Positions 42,300-49,303 of a stretch of 51,552 nucleotides of DNA are shown one piece after another. Where the stretch lies: the NCBI GenBank assembly GCA_024400815.1, contig JAKSMD010000006.1, positions 1-51,552 of the forward strand, given 5' to 3'. Numbering within the stretch: the first letter of the stretch is position 1; the number at the start of each line of letters is the position of its first letter. Under the pieces are notes generated by a model that made no database searches, had not been told where the DNA came from, and saw only the letters and a list, made by a program, of their open reading frames with translations. The position numbers and the translations under genes are program-made. This stretch comes from Bacteroidales bacterium (GTDB lineage Bacteria > Bacteroidota > Bacteroidia > Bacteroidales > WCHB1-69).

Positions 42300-44426
42300 A
42301 TGTTGTTGCAACCTAATAACATTTGGAATCGATTGTGCCAAAGCCATGTTTTGTATCTTATTATGATGCTCGTGGTTTGTATGGCCGGATATGGAGCCTT
42401 TCTTAAGTATGCCCCCATATATGATTTCATGAATCAGTTCTACCCATCAAGATATTTTACGACGAATTGCATCCGTAATGGGATTTGTCCGTTATGGAAT
42501 CCATATCAATCCATGGGCACGCCTGTTGATCCTCAGTCGGGCGTGTTCTATCTGCCGATGTGGGTGTTTGCTGTTTTTGGAGAATATTCGCGTGTTACCT
42601 GTGGATTAGATTTCATTTTTCATGCTTTTATGGGAGTTTGTGGCTTTTATTTGTTGGCGTATCGCTTTACAGATAATCGCCTTGCTTCTTTTGTGACGGC
42701 ATGCGCTTATGCGCTTTCAGGGTTCTATATTGGCAATGCCCAACACTTGGCCTGGATTGTGTCGGCAGCTTGGCTGCCTTGGGTAACCAATTCCTTTATA
42801 GGTCTTTTTGAAAATCCTAATTGGAAATCCGCCTTGCTCTTTCCGTTATTGCTATCTTTAATGATTTCGGGCGGCTATCCAGGCGCATCGTTTATTTTGG
42901 TCTATTTATTATTGGTTGTTGCCGTTTTTTATTTGGTACGTTTGCTGCACTCACGAGACTGGAATTATGGCCGCCGATTGCTCCGGTTTGGCGCGTTTTC
43001 CTTTTTTATAGCACTGTTGTTATGCGCTCCGACGTTAATGTCCTTTTGGGAACTTAAATCGCAGATTACGAGAGGCGCTGAATTAACTTGTGATCAAACA
43101 GGGGTCCCATTCACGGTGCAGGGAGTGATCTCTCTCGTTTTTCCCTATGTTTCAGTAAGCACACCAGAATTTATCCAGACGGATATTTCAATGGCTAATA
43201 TTTATTTCGGCTTTTGGCTTGTACCTTTTGCTATATATGGTTTGTTTAAGAATCGTGATAAGGTAGTATGGGGGGTGTTTGCATTTGGACTATTTAGTTT
43301 TCTGATGTCATTGGGTACTAAATTCCCGTTATTCTGTTTCTTTTTTCAACATTTTCCTTTAATCAATTTTGTTAGAATACCGGCTTTATTTAGAGTGTTT
43401 TTTATCTTGACTGTTTTGTTGCTTGCCGCAATAGGATTGAAAATGGTTTTAGAAGATTTTCTAAACCATAAAAGGCAACTCCTCATTGGCTTGTCTGTCG
43501 TGTTATTCAGTTTTATTCTTTTTATTGTTGTCACAGCTATTTTAAGCAATGGCTCGCTGCTATGGCAAAATTGGCGGGAGGGCACACTGCTTCAGAAATG
43601 CTTTGTTGAGTCAGCTATTCTGGCGATAGAAGGTCTCATGTGTCTCGTGTTTTTGCTTTTGATTAAAAATAAAAATTGGATGATTTCATGTGCCATTTTA
43701 ATTCTTGTGGCTGATTTGATTTGCCAAACCAATTTGTGCGGACCGAAAACAATATACGATACGACGAAAGATAAAACCGAAATGGCAAAGGCCCAAAGCG
43801 TCAAAGGCTATCCGATACCGACAAAGACTATGAATTGTTCGGAAATTGCTCAAAAGCATGAGGCTTGGGCTTTTTGGCAAAACTTGGGACCTTTTTTCAA
43901 AGAGGTGGAGTGGTATAGTTTGAATCCGGTCAAGTTGTATGCCAACAATAAAATGTTAAAGTTGTATCATGACCATGTTCAAACACTGTCTATTCCTGTT
44001 TTGTTTTGCCCTTCGGCAGTGATATATGATACGAATTCTCATTGGTTGAATAAGGATACGGCCTATACTACAAATAAGCAGATGTCTGGTTTGTATCGCC
44101 AGCCTGTGGATTGTTCATTGTCTTGTTTTGAACCGGGGCATATCATCGCATCGGTGAAATCGAATGCACCTCGTCGTGTTGTACTGGCCCAGAATTATTA
44201 TAAAGGTTGGTCTGCAAAACTGGATGGAAATACGGATATATCATTAACTCCAATTAATTTTTCAATGATATCATTTGCTGTGCCTGCTGGCGAACATCAG
44301 GTGGAATTGCGCTATAGGAGACCATTTTTGATGGCGCTATTTGTTTTGCAAGCCATTGGATCTATAGCTTGTTTGGTCATAAATTGCCTTCCTAATAAGA
44401 AGAAAAGGCTATCGTTTGTCGATTAA
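42300..44426 (+). CDS. YfhO-like multi-pass membrane protein (GT-C type)
   Basis: The 708-residue protein has about 12 predicted membrane helices, an early loop with DFMNQFYPSRYFTTNC and CPLWNPYQSMGTPVDPQSG, and a soluble C-terminal domain (residues about 500-670) ending in a last helix. The loop pattern and layout match the YfhO family, related to GT-C glycosyltransferases that use lipid-linked sugars; in Gram-positives YfhO modifies teichoic acids. The acceptor here is unknown. Lower GC and more A/T-rich codons than purL are noticeable. The stop overlaps the convergent meaB end by 18 bases. Confidence 0.8.
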   Translation: MLLQPNNIWNRLCQSHVLYLIMMLVVCMAGYGAFLKYAPIYDFMNQFYPSRYFTTNCIRNGICPLWNPYQSMGTPVDPQSGVFYLPMWVFAVFGEYSRVTCGLDFIFHAFMGVCGFYLLAYRFTDNRLASFVTACAYALSGFYIGNAQHLAWIVSAAWLPWVTNSFIGLFENPNWKSALLFPLLLSLMISGGYPGASFILVYLLLVVAVFYLVRLLHSRDWNYGRRLLRFGAFSFFIALLLCAPTLMSFWELKSQITRGAELTCDQTGVPFTVQGVISLVFPYVSVSTPEFIQTDISMANIYFGFWLVPFAIYGLFKNRDKVVWGVFAFGLFSFLMSLGTKFPLFCFFFQHFPLINFVRIPALFRVFFILTVLLLAAIGLKMVLEDFLNHKRQLLIGLSVVLFSFILFIVVTAILSNGSLLWQNWREGTLLQKCFVESAILAIEGLMCLVFLLLIKNKNWMISCAILILVADLICQTNLCGPKTIYDTTKDKTEMAKAQSVKGYPIPTKTMNCSEIAQKHEAWAFWQNLGPFFKEVEWYSLNPVKLYANNKMLKLYHDHVQTLSIPVLFCPSAVIYDTNSHWLNKDTAYTTNKQMSGLYRQPVDCSLSCFEPGHIIASVKSNAPRRVVLAQNYYKGWSAKLDGNTDISLTPINFSMISFAVPAGEHQVELRYRRPFLMALFVLQAIGSIACLVINCLPNKKKRLSFVD

Positions 44427-45470
44427 TTTGGAGGCAGCCAAATATGGAGAAATTTTCTTTTCTCGAATGAGGGGCAGTAGTCGATCTATCTCTTTTTGAG
44501 TTGCCTCGTTATTGTAGAAGTTGTTCTGTAAGGTGAAATTTATCCAATTGTAGAAAATGTTGACGAACTGTTCTGTCCGGTTCTTGAAAAAGTAGCCATT
44601 GGCTTTGGTATGTGCTTCATATTGCAGAATCATGTTCCAGACCTTGTCGATGGCATAGCATTCGAGGGCGGAGCAAACTTCCACAGGCACGGTCCAATCG
44701 TTTTCAGTACGAGGGAAAAGTTTGAGAGCGGCGCGGTATTGTGCTTGTGCCCCAATGGCTTTCGCCCGATTGTCGCCATCTGCTTTGTTGATGATGAGGC
44801 CGTCAGCCATCTCCATGATGCCGCGCTTGATGCCTTGAAGTTCATCGCCGGCGCCTGCCAGCATGAGGAGCAGGAAGAAGTCCACCATGGATTTTACGAC
44901 GGTTTCTGATTGGCCGACGCCCACCGTTTCGACTAAGATGATGTCAAAGCCGGCAGCTTCGCAGAGGATGATGGATTCTCTGGTTTTGCGGGCGACGCCG
45001 CCGAGTGTGCTGCCGGAGGGCGAAGGACGGATGAATGCGTCAGGGTCCACGGAAAGAGATTCCATGCGCGTCTTGTCGCCTAAGATACTGCCCTTGGAAC
45101 GCTCGCTGCTGGGGTCAATGGCCAATACGGCAATTTTGTGCCCCATCCCGGTGAGCATCTTGCCAAAAGCCTCAATAAAGGTGCTCTTGCCGACGCCGGG
45201 AACGCCTGTGATGCCAATGCGGAGAGAGTTGCCAGAGTGGGGCAGACATTGTTCGATAATGGCTTGGGCCATATCGAAATGCTCGGGATTGGCACTTTCA
45301 ATCAGCGTGATGGCCCTGCTGAGGGTGACGCGGTCGCCTTTGAGAATGCCTTGCACATAGTCGTCTAAAGTGAGCACTTTGCGTTTGCGGCGCACTAAGT
45401 TGGGGTTTACCTGCAAGGGTTGCTCTATGCCTTCGCGTTCTGTCAATGCCGATTGAAAATCTTCTGCCAT
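44409..45470 (-). CDS. meaB: Methylmalonyl-CoA mutase-associated GTPase MeaB
   Basis: The 353-residue P-loop GTPase (ArgK/MeaB, G3E family) protects and reloads B12-dependent methylmalonyl-CoA mutase. The P-loop is GITGVPGVGKSTFIEAFG. Further blocks are LAIDPSSERSKGSILGDKTRM, FIRPSPSGSTLGGVA, ILVETVGVGQSE and LIINKADGDN. It is 33 kb away from mutA in this window, instead of next to mutAB. The ATG at 45470 (MAEDFQS) is chosen; the longer frame to 45509 is unlikely. It starts 56 bases after the lon stop and may be cotranscribed with lon. Confidence 0.95.
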   Translation of the reverse strand: MAEDFQSALTEREGIEQPLQVNPNLVRRKRKVLTLDDYVQGILKGDRVTLSRAITLIESANPEHFDMAQAIIEQCLPHSGNSLRIGITGVPGVGKSTFIEAFGKMLTGMGHKIAVLAIDPSSERSKGSILGDKTRMESLSVDPDAFIRPSPSGSTLGGVARKTRESIILCEAAGFDIILVETVGVGQSETVVKSMVDFFLLLMLAGAGDELQGIKRGIMEMADGLIINKADGDNRAKAIGAQAQYRAALKLFPRTENDWTVPVEVCSALECYAIDKVWNMILQYEAHTKANGYFFKNRTEQFVNIFYNWINFTLQNNFYNNEATQKEIDRLLPLIREKKISPYLAASKLIDKR

Positions 45471-45526
45471 AGTGTTATAATGTGGGGGCGAAAATTTTTC
45501 GCCCTTCAAAGTTCAAGTGTTAAAGT

Positions 45527-47950
45527 TTAACGGTCCATGCCGAAGTTGAATTCCACAGCCTCTTTCATAGATGAAAAATAGTGGAAAGTCATGCCGTCGA
45601 TGAAATTTTCTTTGATATCTTCAATGTCTTTACGGTTTTCTTCTGACATTACAATGTCGTAGATGCCGCTTCGTTTGGCTGCCAATATCTTCTCTTTGAT
45701 GCCGCCAACAGGGAGCAGTTTCCCGCGTAGGGTGATTTCTCCTGTCATGGCGATTTTGTCGCGCAGGGTTTTGCCTGTGAAGGCAGAAATCAGTGCTGTC
45801 AGAATGGTGATGCCGGCGGAAGGACCGTCTTTGGGCGTGGCCCCTTCGGGCACATGAATATGTACTTTCTTCTTTTCAAAAACAGCAGCATCGATGCCGA
45901 ATTCTTGGGCGTGTGCTTTGAGAAATTCGTAGGCAATGGTGGCAGATTCTTTCATCACATCGCCAAGACTGCCGGTCATGGTGAGTTCGCCTTTGCCTGC
46001 CGAGGTGAGGGCTTCTACAAAAAGAATTTCACCGCCCACGGCAGTCCAAGCCAAACCGGTGGCAACACCTGGAACGGAATTGTCGAAGGCTTTCTCCAAT
46101 TGGAAGATAGGGGAGCCGAGGAGGTCTTTCAAATCTTCAGGGAGAATTTTCTTTGCAATCTGTCCTTCTTGTACAAGTTGAGCAGCACGTTTGCGGATAA
46201 TTTTAGCAATGGTTCTTTCCAAAGTACGAACCCCAGATTCGCGGGTGTACTTGCTAATCAACGCTTCGATGGTTTTAGAGGGAATTTGCAATTCGCTCTT
46301 CTGCAATCCGTTTTCATGTAATTGCTTGGGCACTAAGTGGCGCTTTGCAATTTCCAATTTTTCTTCTGCCAAATATCCAGGAATGTCAATAATTTCCATA
46401 CGGTCCAATAGGGCAGGATGAACATTGGCAAGATTGTTCGCCGTAGCAATGAAAAGTACTCGTGACAAGTCAAAGGATGTCTCCAAATAGTTGTCGTAGA
46501 AGGCATTGTTTTGTTCGGGGTCCATGACTTCGAGTAAAGCGGCGGAAGGGTCGCCTTGGACATTCATGCCCGTGATTTTGTCTATTTCGTCCAAGACGAA
46601 AACGGGATTGGCATAACCTGCCTTGCGCATATTTTGGATAATGCGTCCAGGCATGGCGCCGATGTAGGTTTTGCGATGGCCGCGGATTTCGGATTCGTCG
46701 CGCAAACCGCCCAAAGAAACGCGTACGTATTTGCGGCCTAGAGCAGCGGCAATGGATTTGCCCAAAGATGTTTTACCCACACCCGGAGGACCTGCCAAAC
46801 AGAGAATCGGCGACTTCATATCGCCTTTCAATTTAAGCACGGCAAGATATTCAATGATGCGTTCCTTGACTTTTTCAAGTCCATAATGATCTTTGTCCAA
46901 CGTTTTCTTGGCTTTGATCAAGTCAAAGTTGTCTTTGCTGTATTCATTCCAAGGAAGATCGACTAACAATTCCAGATAGTTCAATTGCACGGAGTAGTCG
47001 GGCGCCATGGGATTGGTGCGTTGCAGTTTCTCCAATTCTTTTTTGAAAAGATTGGCAGTCTCTACATTCCAGCGCTTTTTGGCTGCACGTTCCTTAAGGG
47101 AGGTGATGTCCTTTTCGGTTGGAGAACCGCCCAGCTCTTCTTGGATAGTCTTAATCTGTTGGTTCAGAAAGTACTCGCGTTGTTGTTTGTCGAGTTCCTG
47201 TTTTGACTTATCTTGAATTTGGTTTTTTAGTTCAATAATTTGAAGGTCGCGGTGCAGCATTTTATGGATTCGTTGTGCACGTTCCACAATGTCAGGTGTT
47301 TCCAGAATGAGCTGCTTTTCTTCCAACGTTACGGAAAGATTGCTGGCGAGGAAGTTGAGCAAGAACACATGACTCTCGATGTTCTTAAGGGCGAATGAAG
47401 CTTCTTTGGGAAGATTCGGAGAAAGCTTGATCATGCGCGTGGCCGTGTCTCGAATGGTCGAAATGAGAGCACGGAAATTCTTATGCTCAATTATGGTTTT
47501 GTCGAAATCATTAGAGATGAAAGGCGATGCTTTACATTTGAAATAGGGTTCTGTTTGGGTGAACTCTAACAGGTTGAAGCGCCGTATGCCTTGCACAATG
47601 ATAGTTACGCCGCCGTCAGGCATGGTGATTTGCTTGAGAATGCGAGCCAGCGTCCCGACCATGTAAAGATCCTCTAAAACTGGCTCTTCCACTTCGTTGA
47701 TTCGTTGGGCCACCACACCGAAAGGTTTATTGTTGTGGGCGTATTCTTGCACGAGTTTGATGGATTTAGTCCGCCCTACATTGATGGGGATGACCATTCC
47801 TGGGAAAAGCAAGGTGTTTCTCAACGGAAGCAGTGCGATTTCTTCAGGGATTTCCTCGTTGCGCAATCGTTGTTCATCGTCTAATGAGAATAGGGGGATG
47901 AAACTCGAGTCGTTGTTCATAAATTCCTCTAACAGCGATATGTCTTTCAT
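45527..47950 (-). CDS. lon: ATP-dependent Lon protease
   Basis: The 807-residue protein has an N-terminal substrate-binding domain ([20 protein letters not shown]), a helical linker, an AAA+ module with Walker [16 protein letters not shown] and [10 protein letters not shown], and the Lon protease domain with catalytic S711 (KDGPSAGIT) and K754 ([12 protein letters not shown]). It degrades damaged and regulatory proteins. The ATG at 47950 is chosen because the longer frame (to 47995) starts inside the upstream terminator hairpin. The lon -7 box and the rpmE2 terminator are fused, so the hairpin forms part of the lon leader. Confidence 0.97.
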   Translation of the reverse strand: MKDISLLEEFMNNDSSFIPLFSLDDEQRLRNEEIPEEIALLPLRNTLLFPGMVIPINVGRTKSIKLVQEYAHNNKPFGVVAQRINEVEEPVLEDLYMVGTLARILKQITMPDGGVTIIVQGIRRFNLLEFTQTEPYFKCKASPFISNDFDKTIIEHKNFRALISTIRDTATRMIKLSPNLPKEASFALKNIESHVFLLNFLASNLSVTLEEKQLILETPDIVERAQRIHKMLHRDLQIIELKNQIQDKSKQELDKQQREYFLNQQIKTIQEELGGSPTEKDITSLKERAAKKRWNVETANLFKKELEKLQRTNPMAPDYSVQLNYLELLVDLPWNEYSKDNFDLIKAKKTLDKDHYGLEKVKERIIEYLAVLKLKGDMKSPILCLAGPPGVGKTSLGKSIAAALGRKYVRVSLGGLRDESEIRGHRKTYIGAMPGRIIQNMRKAGYANPVFVLDEIDKITGMNVQGDPSAALLEVMDPEQNNAFYDNYLETSFDLSRVLFIATANNLANVHPALLDRMEIIDIPGYLAEEKLEIAKRHLVPKQLHENGLQKSELQIPSKTIEALISKYTRESGVRTLERTIAKIIRKRAAQLVQEGQIAKKILPEDLKDLLGSPIFQLEKAFDNSVPGVATGLAWTAVGGEILFVEALTSAGKGELTMTGSLGDVMKESATIAYEFLKAHAQEFGIDAAVFEKKKVHIHVPEGATPKDGPSAGITILTALISAFTGKTLRDKIAMTGEITLRGKLLPVGGIKEKILAAKRSGIYDIVMSEENRKDIEDIKENFIDGMTFHYFSSMKEAVEFNFGMDR

Positions 47951-47965
47951 TATCTTAAAATTAGC

Positions 47966-48005
47966 AAAAAAAAACTGACCTTTTTTGGGATACAAAAAAG
48001 GTCAG
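47966..48005 (-). terminator. Terminator after rpmE2, also at the start of the lon leader
   Basis: CTGACCTTTTTT (47975-47986) pairs perfectly with AAAAAAGGTCAG (47994-48005) around GGGATAC, followed on the minus strand by nine T. The lon -7 box directly adjoins its outer end, so lon transcripts probably begin with this hairpin. Confidence 0.85.
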
Positions 48006-48013
48006 CAAAAGTA
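48006..48013 (-). promoter_or_regulatory. -7 promoter box for lon
   Basis: CAAAAGTA on the plus strand reads TACTTTTG on the minus strand, between the rpmE2 stop and the terminator hairpin. I see no clear -33 box, which would lie in the end of rpmE2. Confidence 0.5.
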
Positions 48014-48027
48014 CAAAATATTATGGA

Positions 48028-48297
48028 TTATTTAGATTTGTTAGCGTCTAAATGGCGAGCATATTTGTTGCGGAACTTATCAACACGACCAGCGGTGTCA
48101 ACAAGTTTCATCTTGCCCGTGAAGAATGGGTGAGATGTGTTAGAAATTTCTAATTTTACCAGCGGATATTCATTTCCGTCTTCCCATTGAATCGTGTCTT
48201 TTGTAGCAACGGTAGACTTTGTCAAGAAAGCGTAATCATTTGACATGTCTTTGAATACAACCGTTCTGTACTCTGTTGGATGGATACCTTTTTTCAT
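48028..48297 (-). CDS. rpmE2: 50S ribosomal protein L31, type B
   Basis: The 89-residue protein has the L31 pattern [35 protein letters not shown] and [21 protein letters not shown]. It lacks the CxxC zinc motif of type A L31, so it is the zinc-independent form. In some bacteria this form replaces the zinc-binding one under zinc limitation; here it may simply be the only copy. It stands alone with its own promoter and terminator. Confidence 0.96.
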   Translation of the reverse strand: MKKGIHPTEYRTVVFKDMSNDYAFLTKSTVATKDTIQWEDGNEYPLVKLEISNTSHPFFTGKMKLVDTAGRVDKFRNKYARHLDANKSK

Positions 48298-48335
48298 CTT
48301 ATTTTTACTTTTTTATTGTTCTAAATTTTGGAGCG

Positions 48336-48343
48336 CAAAAATA
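48336..48343 (-). promoter_or_regulatory. -7 promoter box for rpmE2
   Basis: CAAAAATA on the plus strand reads TATTTTTG on the minus strand, 38 bases before the rpmE2 ATG. Confidence 0.6.
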
Positions 48344-48611
48344 CACTTTTTTTGAATATAATCAAGTAGTTGCAAAAAAATATTTTTTAACATCAAAAAA
48401 CCTGCTGAGATACTTTTTGAAGTGGCGATTTCTCAGCTATTGCTGAAGAAAGTTTCATTTGGTATGTTAATCCTGCAACATCTGATTCTTGTTTTATGGG
48501 TGCGCTGGCTTGGTCCGTCCTTTCTGAAGATGCTTCGTGCTAATGTTCCGATAATCAATGATTTTTAATTTAAATAAAAGTATCATATTAATACTTTTGT
48601 AAAAAAATGAG

Positions 48612-48619
48612 TATCTTTG
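48612..48619 (+). promoter_or_regulatory. -7 promoter box for the cysteine-rich exported protein
   Basis: TATCTTTG fits the -7 consensus. It would give a leader of about 110 bases, longer than any other in the window, containing a C7 run and a GGGGAGG stretch near the start codon that could pair with it. Confidence 0.5.
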
Positions 48620-48737
48620 TCCCGAAATCAATACAATGTTTTTTTCATAAACTGATTTCATTAAGTTTGTTGCTGATAAGGCTTGTCCCCCCCTTGCGCC
48701 ATATTATATTTTTTCGGGGAGGCAAAATGAAAATGCT

Positions 48738-49229
48738 ATGAAAAATAAATTTTTATTAGTTGGGGTTCTTTTATCCTATTTGCTCTTCTTCCCATTTCCC
48801 GCACTTCAGGCACAGTATCAAAAAACGATTAAACCCAATATCAATTTTTGGGGTGAGATAGTGGCTTGGGAAGATGTGCCATCCTACATGGCTGACTTAT
48901 ATAATGGTTCGCGTGGAACGGACTTGGCTTTTGATTCCTGCAAGATTGTCAATCAGGATAACGGGTATAAGATTATTATAGCTAAGGGTATGGATTTGGA
49001 TACCATTGTCCGTTTTGCCTGTGTTCTTGAATTTAAGGATGGCTTCCAGACTCGTGAAGGTAAGATTACAACTACTTGCGAATGCAGGGGCACTTGTGCT
49101 TCAGGATGTGATCCAGAGTATTTGGGAGGTTCCCGTTGGATATGTACGGGCTGTGAATATGATCAAGGGCAAGTTGAGTCCACTTGCATAAAATCTGTTA
49201 CAGCCAAGGCCCCGTCAGATAATCAGTGA
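48738..49229 (+). CDS. Small exported cysteine-rich protein of unknown function
   Basis: The 163-residue protein has a signal peptide with cleavage expected near residue 24-26 (FPFPALQAQ). I do not recognise a family. The mature part has nine cysteines: C68, C95, C114, C116, C120, C124, C136, C139 and C150, seven of them in the last 50 residues (CECRGTCASGC, CTGC). Such a cluster suggests a small disulfide-bonded or metal-binding domain. It is not a lipoprotein. It stands alone between its own promoter and a terminator, with a long leader. Confidence 0.75.
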   Translation: MKNKFLLVGVLLSYLLFFPFPALQAQYQKTIKPNINFWGEIVAWEDVPSYMADLYNGSRGTDLAFDSCKIVNQDNGYKIIIAKGMDLDTIVRFACVLEFKDGFQTREGKITTTCECRGTCASGCDPEYLGGSRWICTGCEYDQGQVESTCIKSVTAKAPSDNQ

Positions 49230-49251
49230 AATTTTGGAATATATGAAATAA

Positions 49252-49283
49252 AAAAAGGTTCCCATGGAAGTGGGAACCTTTTT
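49252..49283. terminator. Bidirectional terminator between the cysteine-rich protein gene and gcvP
   Basis: AAAAAGGTTCCCA (49252-49264) pairs perfectly with TGGGAACCTTTTT (49271-49283) around TGGAAG. It separates two convergent genes with stops at 49229 and 49304. Confidence 0.9.
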
Positions 49284-49303
49284 CATTATGTGATGTAATA
49301 GAG

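Larger units (their letters stand above)
48298..48737. other. Gene-poor 440-base gap with hairpins and promoter-like boxes
   Basis: No convincing gene lies here. Visible elements are the rpmE2 -7 box (48336-48343), a GCTGAGA/TCTCAGC hairpin with a 20-base loop (48404-48437), an AAAAGTAT/ATACTTTT inverted repeat (48576-48598), a plus-strand -7 box (48612-48619) and a run of seven C (48687-48693). Bases 48547-48561 resemble the last 15 bases of the following gene (13 of 15 identical) in a frame that is open from 48421 except for one TAA, possibly a decayed relative of that gene. Confidence 0.45.

Noticed and set aside
48464-48569. A 34-codon frame in the gap before the cysteine-rich gene
   Set aside because: No signal peptide, no start context and no recognisable family; likely chance in an AT-rich gap.
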